Shown in pieces: positions 35,646-43,799 of a stretch of DNA of 61,101 bases. The notes beneath the pieces are model-generated. The model searched no databases. It was not told the origin of the DNA and was given only the letters and a program-made list of their open reading frames with translations. Position 1 is the stretch's first letter; each line of letters begins with the position of its first letter. Source of the stretch: Planctomycetia bacterium (GTDB lineage Bacteria > Planctomycetota > UBA8108 > UBA1146). Both the position numbers and the translations under genes were made by a program. Location of the stretch: NCBI GenBank assembly GCA_012269595.1, contig JAAXJX010000006.1:51166-112266 (forward strand), written 5' to 3'.

Positions 35646-36829
35646 TTCGAGACTTCGGTGGACTCCCCCCCAAATCTTTCAGGGTGGCATTACTGCTTCT
35701 GATTTCCATATTCCTGATTCAAATCTCGGAAGCAGGCTCCCAATCCGCCGAAAAAACGATGGATACTCCTTTTGATGTGAATGAACTGGTCGACGAGGAC
35801 ACGGCTCTTCCCGTGCGGAAAGCTCTCGTCGGCTGTGACCTTATCAGCCAGTCCAGTCGCTTCAGGAATGATGGTCAAATGGCATTGGCGATCCAGCTCG
35901 CCGCCTACGATTTTCATGAATCTGCCGTCAAGGTTTTGCGTGAAATTCTCGACCGGGATGCGGATTTCCACGAGTGTCACTACCGATTGGGCTACTCCCT
36001 CGAGTTGTCCGGAATGGTCGAAGAAGCTCTCGAATCTTTTCGACGTTACCTCGAACTCGAACCGAACCACTCCGTCACCCTCTACCGAATCGGTGAGCTT
36101 CTGAATCGAACGGGTGAAATTGAGGAATCAAATCAGTTTCTGAACCGCTATCTGAAGTCGAACCCGAATTGTCCTGCAGCTCATCGAAGGGTCGGTCAGA
36201 ATTTGCTGGCACTCAACAAGCCGAAAGAGGCCCTCCCCGCCCTGATAGTGGCGAAGGAGCAATACCCCCTGGATCGGGGAACATTGACGGCACTCTCACA
36301 GGCCCAGTTGCGATCCGGCAACCGGGAAGAAGCTCAAAAGCTGCAGGAAACCCTCGCTCTCTTGCGCAGTGGAGAGCTGACCGAAACTCCAATATCCATC
36401 AGTGATTCACTGATTCAGGTTCAAAACAAACTCAAAAAATCTCCCGCACACTGTCTCGACCAGGCTGTGAATCTGGAAACAAAAGGATTCTACGCCAGTG
36501 CCAATGTCTATCTTGAACTTGCAGCGCAAGGAATTCCCGACGCGGCTGCGGTTCATGATCGAATCGGAAGAAATTGTTTCCGTCTGGGACAATATGCTGA
36601 AGCTCTGCAGTCCTATGACAAGTCCCTGAAGTTGGAGCCAGAAAGAATCAGCGCTCTTTTCAATCGAGCCTCACTACTTTTCGGAATGGGAAGGGTCACA
36701 GAGGCAAGTCAGGATCTGCAATCACTTCTCTCGGTGAACCCGGACCACACGGAATCCCAGATTCTGAAATCGCAGATCGAATCCTTCAATAAAAGGCAGG
36801 CCCAAAAGGAAGGTGTTGGGAAACCATGA
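35642..36829 (+). CDS. Exported TPR protein
   Basis: The 395-residue protein has an N-terminal signal peptide (RVALLLLISIFLIQISEAG) and about eight TPR-like repeats (for example DFHECHYRLGYSLELSGMVE and AAVHDRIGRNCFRLGQYAEA). ATG 35642 overlaps the upstream stop as ATGA and has GAAGGAAAC upstream. An ATG at 35597 in the same frame is inside the CRTAC1 gene and was rejected. It is probably a scaffold working with the CRTAC1-like lipoprotein. Confidence 0.85.
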   Translation: MIRDFGGLPPKSFRVALLLLISIFLIQISEAGSQSAEKTMDTPFDVNELVDEDTALPVRKALVGCDLISQSSRFRNDGQMALAIQLAAYDFHESAVKVLREILDRDADFHECHYRLGYSLELSGMVEEALESFRRYLELEPNHSVTLYRIGELLNRTGEIEESNQFLNRYLKSNPNCPAAHRRVGQNLLALNKPKEALPALIVAKEQYPLDRGTLTALSQAQLRSGNREEAQKLQETLALLRSGELTETPISISDSLIQVQNKLKKSPAHCLDQAVNLETKGFYASANVYLELAAQGIPDAAAVHDRIGRNCFRLGQYAEALQSYDKSLKLEPERISALFNRASLLFGMGRVTEASQDLQSLLSVNPDHTESQILKSQIESFNKRQAQKEGVGKP

Positions 36830-38274
36830 AAATTCCTAGATTGGCCCACTCCTGCCTTAAAGGGTTCATGCTCCTGATACTGGTGCTCGCAGGTTGCTCC
36901 AGCCCCGAACCAGGTCCGGTAGCACAGAGCACGCTGACCGGGCGCCACGACACCTTACAGAAAGCCGCCGTCAATCAGGCTCGCAGCAAAGCACTCCGTT
37001 CTCCGAAGAGTGCTGAAGAACGAGCCAGATACGCCTATGCACTCAGCGTTCACGGCCTCCACAAGGATGCCGCCTACGAGTTCTCCAATGCACGACTGCT
37101 CGATTCCAGTTCCCCTCTCTGGCACTACCGCACCGCAAGATCCGAGTACGAATCGGGTCTCAACAAGGCCGACCATGTTTCTGGTTTGGAAGAGGTCACC
37201 CGCAAGTTTCCTGCCTATCTCCCTGCCAAACATTTTCTTGCTACCGCGTATCTCGACCTGGGACAGATGGAAAAAGCATGGAACCTGATCCTCGAGTGCC
37301 TGACACAAGCCCCCCGCTCCAATCCCCTGTTGGCAACACAGGCAGAAATCCTGCTTGATTCCGGTTTGCACAAACAGGCTCTGGAGATCCTCAAGGCGAT
37401 CACGGAAAGGGATACTCGAACTCCCTTCTATTATCGCCTTCTGGGAGAAGTCTACCTGCTGGAGGGCAATGCTGTTCCGGAGCAGGTGGAAAACATGCTG
37501 GTCCTGGCAACACCCAGTGAGCGCACCATCGTGCTCGATCCTCTGGAACAGAAATTTCTGAATCAGAAAACAGGCCGGGATCATCAGATACGCCAAATTC
37601 AGGCCAATCTGCGCGGAGGCAACACTGCTGCCGCAGACAAGTTGGCCCAACCTCTGCTCAATGCTTTCCCCGGTGACCCCGGTGTTCGCAATCTGGTTGC
37701 CCAATGCATGCATGCTGCGGGACGCTCTGCGGAGGCCCGAAAAGTTCTCGAGGAAATTCCCGGTGAGTTCAAGACAGACAGCAGTAACCTCCTGCTGGTC
37801 GATATTCTTGTTCAGGAAGCTCAGGATCTGCAGACCCAGGGAGCCAATTCGTCTTCCCAGCGAAAAATCCGTCGTGCCCGCGATATTGCCAATGAGGTCA
37901 TCGGCAATACTCCATCGGACTGGAAAGCCCACTTCGTTCTCGGCAAGTGTCTTCAACTTTTGAATGACCTTCAGGGGGCAAAACGCAGCCTGCTGACCGC
38001 TCTCTCACTCAATCAACAGAATGTTCCCACAGCATTCCGCCTCTTTGAGGTGGCCACACAGCTGAATGACAGAGAAACCGGTAAGCAGGCACTGGATACG
38101 ATCCTTGTGACCGAACCGGAAAACCTTCTCGCCAATATCCAGCGAGGCTTGCTCGCAGTTTCGGTCGGAGATATTGAAACTGCGAAAACCTGCCTTGAGC
38201 GCGCATCCAAAGTCGACCCGGCTCACGAAGGCGTGAGAGTCTTGAGAACGAGAGTTCGCTCCTTCAAAAATTGA
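36826..38274 (+). CDS. TPR lipoprotein
   Basis: The 482-residue lipoprotein has lipid Cys24 (LVLAGCSS) and tandem TPR-like helical pairs along its length (ARYAYALSVHGLHKDAAYEF, AWNLILECLTQAPRS, AHFVLGKCLQLLNDLQGAKR). It overlaps the previous TPR gene by four bases and so belongs to the CRTAC1-TPR-TPR operon. No catalytic motif is seen. Confidence 0.85.
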   Translation: MKIPRLAHSCLKGFMLLILVLAGCSSPEPGPVAQSTLTGRHDTLQKAAVNQARSKALRSPKSAEERARYAYALSVHGLHKDAAYEFSNARLLDSSSPLWHYRTARSEYESGLNKADHVSGLEEVTRKFPAYLPAKHFLATAYLDLGQMEKAWNLILECLTQAPRSNPLLATQAEILLDSGLHKQALEILKAITERDTRTPFYYRLLGEVYLLEGNAVPEQVENMLVLATPSERTIVLDPLEQKFLNQKTGRDHQIRQIQANLRGGNTAAADKLAQPLLNAFPGDPGVRNLVAQCMHAAGRSAEARKVLEEIPGEFKTDSSNLLLVDILVQEAQDLQTQGANSSSQRKIRRARDIANEVIGNTPSDWKAHFVLGKCLQLLNDLQGAKRSLLTALSLNQQNVPTAFRLFEVATQLNDRETGKQALDTILVTEPENLLANIQRGLLAVSVGDIETAKTCLERASKVDPAHEGVRVLRTRVRSFKN

Positions 38275-38298
38275 GCGGGCCTCTGCTGAGGATCTCCC

Positions 38299-38778
38299 TC
38301 AATCCCCTTTTTGACGATGCTTTCGCCGTGCATCACTGCGCCCGACGGCTTCCTTGAACCTGCGCTCCTCTTCTGGAGAAGTGGGAACCAATTCAGGAAC
38401 TACCACCGGGTTTTTGAGGTCGTCGAGGGCGACGAAGGTCAGATAGGCACTCGAAGTGTGAGTGATATCACCGGTTCGAGGGTCTTCACCCTCTACACGA
38501 ACACCCACCTCCATCGAACTGCGACCGGTGTGATTGACCATCGCCTTGAGAATCATGAAGTGTCCACCCGGAATCGGTGCCAAAAACTCCACGTTGTCCA
38601 TCGCTGCCGTCACCACAGGCCTGCGACAATGCCGCATGGCAACCATGGCACAGGCCAGATCCATCAGATGGAGCACTTTTCCCCCGAGGACATTGCCATG
38701 ACTGTTGGTGTCATTGGGCAGGACCAGCTCACGCATCTCCACAGCGCTGTCAGCGGGATTTTTTTGTTCTCGGCTCAA
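38299..38778 (-). CDS. Acyl-CoA thioesterase, YciA-like hotdog protein
   Basis: The 159-residue product shows the hotdog signature LPNDTNSHGNVLGGKVLHLMDL, then DNVEFLAPIPGGHFMILKA and VRVEGEDPRTGD. The NSHGNVLGG loop carries the usual catalytic surface of YciA-type acyl-CoA hydrolases. The preferred acyl chain is not predictable. It is convergent with the TPR operon and sits downstream of polX on the same strand. Confidence 0.85.
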   Translation of the reverse strand: MSREQKNPADSAVEMRELVLPNDTNSHGNVLGGKVLHLMDLACAMVAMRHCRRPVVTAAMDNVEFLAPIPGGHFMILKAMVNHTGRSSMEVGVRVEGEDPRTGDITHTSSAYLTFVALDDLKNPVVVPELVPTSPEEERRFKEAVGRSDARRKHRQKGD

Positions 38779-38800
38779 ATCGGACCCCTCTCAGGAGTTC

Positions 38801-40558
38801 TCAACTCTTGTGGCAATGGTTCAGACGCTTCAGGTACTCTTTCGGATTCATGCAGTTCGTCACCTGGCTGGGACTGAAGCCCATCTTGCGAGCGACCGCG
38901 ACCCCGTACTCCACGTCCCGCAAACCCTGAGTGGAGTGTGCATCGGGATGGATTCCAATGTCCACCCCCAGTTCAAGAACTCTTCTCCCCCAACGCCAAT
39001 CCAGATCGAGACGACGGGGGTGGGCATTCAATTCCACGATCACTTTTTCTTCGGCCGCCACTGACAGCAGATGATCCAGATCGATTTCGTAACCGTCTCT
39101 CTGAAGCAACAAGCGGCCGGTGGGATGCCCCCAAACCGTGGTCGCGGGATGACGCAGTGCTTTTTCGATACGAGCCGTCTGCTCCGCTCTGGGCAAACTG
39201 AAGGAGGAGTGCACACTGACGACGACATAATCCAACTCCGCCAACACCTCATCGGGATAATCGAGGGAACCGTCCGCAAGAATGTCGCTCTCGATCCCCT
39301 GCAAGAGTGTCATATGCGGGAAGTCGCTGCGAATCTCTTCCAACTCGGCTCGCTGCTCGGCCAGTTGTTCAATACTCAATCCACCGGCATAGGACGCGGT
39401 TCTCGAATGATCGGCGGTTCCGTAGTAGACCCAACCCAGATCTGAAGCGGCCTGAACCATCTCACGCAGGGTCGCCTTGCCGTCTGACCAGGTAGAGTGG
39501 CAGTGGAGAACTCCCTTGACGTCCTGCTCAGAGATCAGCGGCTCCCATTCGGCAGAGCGGGAGTGCAGGTCCGCCGCTTTTTCAAACTCACCCAGATCCT
39601 CCCGCAACTCGGGGGGGATCCAGGCCATGTCCAGATGTCGAAAAATATCCTCTTCATCAGGAGTCGGCAGGGCCGCACCCTCTTCGTCCCAAAGTCCGTA
39701 TTCATTCAATTTCCAGCCACGCTCGCGAGCCTTTTGGCGCAATCGGGTGTTGTGTTCCTTGCTGCCGGTGAAGTAATGCAGTGCTGGAGCGAAGGCGACC
39801 GGTTCAACGACTCGCAGATCGACACCCACTCCCTCTTCCGAGAGAATTCTCGACTTGGTCTCCCCTTCTGCCATCACCTCGCGAATTCCCTCAACAGCCA
39901 TGAATGCCTCGCGAACAGGAATGGGATCCAGTGTCCCGACCAGTACGTCGATGTCACCGATGGTTTCTCTGTTGCGGCGAAGTGAACCCGCAACTTCCGC
40001 CCGTTCCACCCCGGGTACGGATTTGACGGCGTCCAGAAACCTCTGGGCTACAACGCGGGCTTGGGAAACGAGGTGGCGCCCGGCAAAGCGGCGCAAGTTG
40101 TTGATCCCTTTCAGGATGGAGTTTTCCGAAGTCTGGCCAAATCCGGCGAGAGCCTGAATTCGATTCTCCTGACACGCCTCTTCAAGTTCATCGACCGATT
40201 CAATCTCCAGTTCTTCATAGATGACACGGACCTTTTTGGGGCCCAGTCCGGCAATCCTAAGAAGATCGAGCAGGCTTTCAGGAACGAGGCTGCGAATCTC
40301 CTCCTCCGCTTCACTCTCCCCCTCCAGTACCCACTCCTCGATCAGGCCCGCCAGTCCTTTGCCGATTCCCTGAATCGACGTCACCTTCCCCTCCTGAACC
40401 AGAGAGACCAGATCCCCCTGCCAGTTTTCCAGGGCCCTTGCACCATTGGCAAATGCGCGCACCTTGAATGGACTGGATCCTGAGATTTCGAGGATGTGTC
40501 CCAATTCGACAAGGGTCTTGCAGATCTCGTCCTTGCTCAGACTCGAGGTTTCAGACAT
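38801..40558 (-). CDS. polX: PolX-family DNA polymerase with PHP 3'-5' exonuclease domain
   Basis: The 585-residue product has the helix-hairpin-helix region with VRAFANGARALENWQ and IQGIGKGLAGLIEEW. The polymerase palm follows, with SLRRNRETIGDIDVLVG (two catalytic Asp) and GVDLRVVEP (third Asp). The C-terminal PHP domain starts LHCHSTWSDGKATLREM and includes YGTADHS and VELNAHPRRLD metal ligands. It acts in gap-filling DNA repair in the cytosol. The length matches bacterial PolX. Confidence 0.93.
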   Translation of the reverse strand: MSETSSLSKDEICKTLVELGHILEISGSSPFKVRAFANGARALENWQGDLVSLVQEGKVTSIQGIGKGLAGLIEEWVLEGESEAEEEIRSLVPESLLDLLRIAGLGPKKVRVIYEELEIESVDELEEACQENRIQALAGFGQTSENSILKGINNLRRFAGRHLVSQARVVAQRFLDAVKSVPGVERAEVAGSLRRNRETIGDIDVLVGTLDPIPVREAFMAVEGIREVMAEGETKSRILSEEGVGVDLRVVEPVAFAPALHYFTGSKEHNTRLRQKARERGWKLNEYGLWDEEGAALPTPDEEDIFRHLDMAWIPPELREDLGEFEKAADLHSRSAEWEPLISEQDVKGVLHCHSTWSDGKATLREMVQAASDLGWVYYGTADHSRTASYAGGLSIEQLAEQRAELEEIRSDFPHMTLLQGIESDILADGSLDYPDEVLAELDYVVVSVHSSFSLPRAEQTARIEKALRHPATTVWGHPTGRLLLQRDGYEIDLDHLLSVAAEEKVIVELNAHPRRLDLDWRWGRRVLELGVDIGIHPDAHSTQGLRDVEYGVAVARKMGFSPSQVTNCMNPKEYLKRLNHCHKS

Positions 40559-40573
40559 GGGATTTCCTTCCGA

Positions 40574-41449
40574 TCAGTTCGCTTCAGTACACCGGTTTTC
40601 AAGGGACATGATCCAGCGACTCGCCACGTCCGATCCGGTGACCTTCTCAATTCCTCCCAAGCCGGGAGACCCGTTGATTTCCAGAAGCACCGGGCCATCC
40701 GTACTCGGCAACAGATCCACTCCGGAACTGCGGAGGCCCAAAGCCTGGGTTGCCTGGACCGCCAGCTCACCCAGTTCAGGTGTGACCTCTTCCACACGGG
40801 CACTTCCTCCGCGGGCGAGATTGGATCTGAAATCTCCAGCCGGTGCTTTCCTTCTCATCGCAGCCACCACTTCACCATCGACCACGACGACCCGAATGTC
40901 TTCACCCGCGCAGGGAATGTACTGCTGAATCAAAAACTCCCGCGATTGGAAAAGAACGCTTTGCATCATCGAAACTGCTCCCGCAGTACTCTCTGCGAGA
41001 ATCGTCCCTTGTCCCTGGGCTCCATGCAGCGGCTTGATGACTACAGGCACTCCCCCAACCCGATCCACAGCAGCTTCCAATTGATCGAGATCACGAACCA
41101 ATTCGGTCTTGGGAGTTGGCAATCCCGCCGAGTTCAAAACTCTGAGTGTTTCAAATTTGTCACGGGCGAGCTCCAGTGCGGAAACAGGATCTAGCAGGGT
41201 AACCCCAAGAGACTCCAGTGTTTTCCCCACTGCGACCGCAAGGCCAGGTAACTGGGTTCCCAATCTCAGGATCGCCGCATCCATAGGGGGTAACGATTCT
41301 CCGGAATGGAGCAGTCCGGGGTCGCCGGTCGAAACGGAAAAATTGAGCAAGGACAGCAGATGCACCTCGTGCCCACGCTCACGCCCCGCCGCAAGGATAC
41401 GCTGCGATGATGTCAGTTCAGGATTGATGGTGACGACGCCGATACGCAC
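40574..41449 (-). CDS. RimK-type ATP-grasp ligase
   Basis: The 291-residue ATP-grasp enzyme has ALELARDKFETLRVLNSAGLPTP, VVIKPLHGAQGQGTILAES (nucleotide loop), LIQQYIPCAGEDIRVVVVDG and LLEINGSPGLGGIE (metal-binding E-x-N). These match the RimK/CofF-like family that adds glutamate or other amino acids to an acceptor peptide. Without context the acceptor (ribosomal S6, a cofactor or a peptide) cannot be named. Confidence 0.85.
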   Translation of the reverse strand: MRIGVVTINPELTSSQRILAAGRERGHEVHLLSLLNFSVSTGDPGLLHSGESLPPMDAAILRLGTQLPGLAVAVGKTLESLGVTLLDPVSALELARDKFETLRVLNSAGLPTPKTELVRDLDQLEAAVDRVGGVPVVIKPLHGAQGQGTILAESTAGAVSMMQSVLFQSREFLIQQYIPCAGEDIRVVVVDGEVVAAMRRKAPAGDFRSNLARGGSARVEEVTPELGELAVQATQALGLRSSGVDLLPSTDGPVLLEINGSPGLGGIEKVTGSDVASRWIMSLENRCTEAN

Positions 41450-41556
41450 GGGGCCCCTTTCTTTTCCTCAAGAAAGGATGACACTCTGCGGATGGGGTCA
41501 ACGCAAGTCCGGAGGTGGGATCTGCGGAGAATCGAAGTCCAATTCAGAGGGACTGC

Positions 41557-42132
41557 CTAGGGCATCGCCCCTTCGAGCACTGTATCAAAAGCGCTGGTCG
41601 CCTCTCGGCGCTCCCCGGTTTCAGGGCTGTAGATATGGAATTCTTTCACAAGGCAGCCGTAGGCATGAAGTGTCACTGCAATCTCATCCGAGGAGCAGTT
41701 GTCCATGCGATGAAGGTCCATGGCAGGCGGATAAACCGTTCCTACTGACCCTGCGGTACCGATAAAGGTCTCCACAGGAACGAGGCAGCTCTGCCCCTCC
41801 TCTGTGGAAGGTGCATAATTCGTGAATCGCATGCGCCCGCGAAGAACGCCGATCACACCCCAGGAAGGGTGGTCATGAATCGGTGTTCCCTGTCCCGGTT
41901 TCCAAACCAGAGCCAGAAGTGAGAAACGATCCTCAGCATCGGCATGCAAAAGGTGACGCGTGTACTTCTGGGAACTCTCGCCGAACTGCCCAAGAAAATC
42001 GTCGGACACACCTGCGCAGTAGTCCTCGACCACGCGAACCAGTCCGTTCAGACGGCGGCGCTCATTCTTTTCGGTGGCAATCGTTTCTTCAAAAGCTCCG
42101 ATGAGATCGGGCAATTCGCTGATCGGTGACAC
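41557..42132 (-). CDS. Cysteine-dioxygenase-family cupin
   Basis: The 191-residue product has the cupin iron site HDHPSWGVIGVLRGRM (H-x-H) and the third His in DLHRMDN, with a further conserved LHAYG. This is the pattern of cysteine or 3-mercaptopropionate dioxygenases, which oxidise a thiol to a sulfinate with non-heme iron. The family is fairly clear; the substrate is not certain. Confidence 0.82.
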   Translation of the reverse strand: MSPISELPDLIGAFEETIATEKNERRRLNGLVRVVEDYCAGVSDDFLGQFGESSQKYTRHLLHADAEDRFSLLALVWKPGQGTPIHDHPSWGVIGVLRGRMRFTNYAPSTEEGQSCLVPVETFIGTAGSVGTVYPPAMDLHRMDNCSSDEIAVTLHAYGCLVKEFHIYSPETGERREATSAFDTVLEGAMP

Positions 42133-42322
42133 GGGCTCCCCTTTTCAAGTCGCTGGAATCAGACCGGGATCTGCTTTTCCAAAATACTCTCAATCCTGAT
42201 TTTATCGACTGGATGGAGGGGCGGCAATGCTCTCAGATGGGTCCCTGAACCGATCAGGGGGAATTTTCTCCCACCGTATGGTCAAATCGCCCCAGTGAAA
42301 TGGCAGGAAGGAGGAAAGATCG

Positions 42323-42745
42323 ATGACGTTCGAAATCAACCTTCCCGTCCGGTTTGATGACGTCGACGCAGCAGGGGTCGTCTACTACCCCCGAATTCTC
42401 GACAAATGCCATCAGGCATTTGAAGCCATCTTCTCAGAACGCGGAGACACTCCCTATCACACCCTGTTCACCGAACGGAAGATCGGCTTCCCCAGTCGCA
42501 GCCTCGAGGTCGAATTCCTGGCTCCTGTTGAATATAACGGTTCCCTGACCCTGAGAGTTTCGACCACCCAGATCTCCGCACGCTCAGTCCACTTCAAATT
42601 TGAAGGATATCAGGGAAGCAAATGCTGCTTCATTGCCAAGGTAGGCAAGGTCTGTTGCAAACCCCAGACAGACGGCAAGTTTGAAGCGGTGGAAATTCCC
42701 GAAGACATCCGCCAACTGTTGAATGAACTGGGAGAATCCAGTTGA
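42323..42745 (+). CDS. Acyl-CoA thioesterase, YbgC / 4-hydroxybenzoyl-CoA thioesterase type
   Basis: The 140-residue hotdog protein has the VRFDDVDAAGVVYYPRILDKCHQAFE motif (Asp in DxDxxGVVY) at its start. The start ATG is preceded by GGAAGGAGGAAAG. Its stop is overlapped by the TTG start of queE, so it is the first gene of a coupled queE-queD-glmS run. A direct functional link to queuosine is not apparent. Confidence 0.85.
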   Translation: MTFEINLPVRFDDVDAAGVVYYPRILDKCHQAFEAIFSERGDTPYHTLFTERKIGFPSRSLEVEFLAPVEYNGSLTLRVSTTQISARSVHFKFEGYQGSKCCFIAKVGKVCCKPQTDGKFEAVEIPEDIRQLLNELGESS

Positions 42746-43371
42746 GAGTCGTCGAAATCTACCCCTCGATTCAGGGAGAAAGTACGCGCGCTGGAATTCC
42801 CTGCGTCTTCATTCGCCTCGCGGGCTGTCCCCTCCGCTGTCGCTGGTGTGACACCGTGTACTCTTTCAAGGGTGGCGACGAAATGTCTCTGGAAGAAATT
42901 TGCGAGACCACTGCAACACACGGAATTGGCCTGGTCGAACTCACCGGGGGGGAACCTCTGGCTCAACCGGATGCAGGACCGCTCTTGACGATGCTCTGTG
43001 ATCGGTTCGAAGAGGTTCTTCTCGAAACCTCCGGAGCCTATCCCATCGCAGACCTTGACCCGAGGGTCGGCATCATCATGGACCTGAAGGCTCCGGGATC
43101 CGGTGAGGAGGATCGGAATCTTCTGGAAAATCTCGATCACCTGAAAGACGGCGATGAACTCAAATTGGTTCTTGCTGATCGAAACGACTATCTTTGGGCC
43201 AAACAGCTGGTTGAGACCCATGAGATACGGGTTCCCATCCTGTTTTCTCCTGTTCATGGAGAGCTGGAGGCGGCCCAACTTTCAGAATGGATACTGGAAG
43301 ATCACTTGAAGGTGAGACTTCACCTTCAGCAGCACAAGTTCATATGGGATCCCCAGGAACGGGGTCGTTGA
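42742..43371 (+). CDS. queE: 7-carboxy-7-deazaguanine synthase QueE
   Basis: A radical-SAM enzyme of 209 residues that converts 6-carboxytetrahydropterin to 7-carboxy-7-deazaguanine in queuosine/archaeosine-type nucleoside synthesis. IYPSIQGEST (residues 6-15) and the cluster motif C29-x3-C33-x2-C36 (CPLRCRWC) are diagnostic, with VELTGGEPL following. The TTG start overlaps the upstream TGA by four bases. QueD is 42 bases downstream. Confidence 0.92.
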   Translation: MRVVEIYPSIQGESTRAGIPCVFIRLAGCPLRCRWCDTVYSFKGGDEMSLEEICETTATHGIGLVELTGGEPLAQPDAGPLLTMLCDRFEEVLLETSGAYPIADLDPRVGIIMDLKAPGSGEEDRNLLENLDHLKDGDELKLVLADRNDYLWAKQLVETHEIRVPILFSPVHGELEAAQLSEWILEDHLKVRLHLQQHKFIWDPQERGR

Positions 43372-43413
43372 GCCCCCCGCTCTCCTCCGGAAATTGGAAA
43401 GGACTGTCGCCAA

Positions 43414-43797
43414 ATGAGTCACGAGATTGAACTGTTGAGAAAGTTTTCCTTCGACTCGGCACACTCCCTGCCCAACGTCCCCGAGGGTCACAAGTGCCAT
43501 CGATTGCATGGGCACACTTTTCATGTGGAAGTCCGGGTCACCGGCCCCATTGGTGAAACCACAGGATGGGTGATGGATTTCGCCGATCTCAAAAAAGTTG
43601 TTAACCCGGTGATCGAAGAACTCGATCACCGTTATCTGAATGAGATTCAAGGACTGGAAAATCCCACCTCCGAACTGATTGCGGTCTGGATCTGGAACCG
43701 GATTGCGGGGAACCTCCCCGGACTGAGTTCCGTTACCGTCCATGAAACGTGCAACACCGGTTGTACCTACAGGGGACCTGCTGACGAGGAGTCTTGA
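43414..43797 (+). CDS. queD: 6-carboxy-5,6,7,8-tetrahydropterin synthase QueD
   Basis: A T-fold protein of 127 residues that makes the substrate of QueE from dihydroneopterin triphosphate. It has FSFDSAHSLP (zinc His), the catalytic C-H-R-L-H-G-H (CHRLHGHTF, zinc His pair) and MDFADLKKVVNPVIEELDHRYLN. The C-terminal HETCNTGCTY is also typical. Its stop lies two bases before the glmS start. Confidence 0.93.
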   Translation: MSHEIELLRKFSFDSAHSLPNVPEGHKCHRLHGHTFHVEVRVTGPIGETTGWVMDFADLKKVVNPVIEELDHRYLNEIQGLENPTSELIAVWIWNRIAGNLPGLSSVTVHETCNTGCTYRGPADEES

Positions 43798-43799
43798 CG

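Noticed and set aside
43794-43799. TTG start two codons upstream of glmS
   Set aside because: GlmS needs its catalytic Cys directly after the initiator Met, which fixes the start at 43800.
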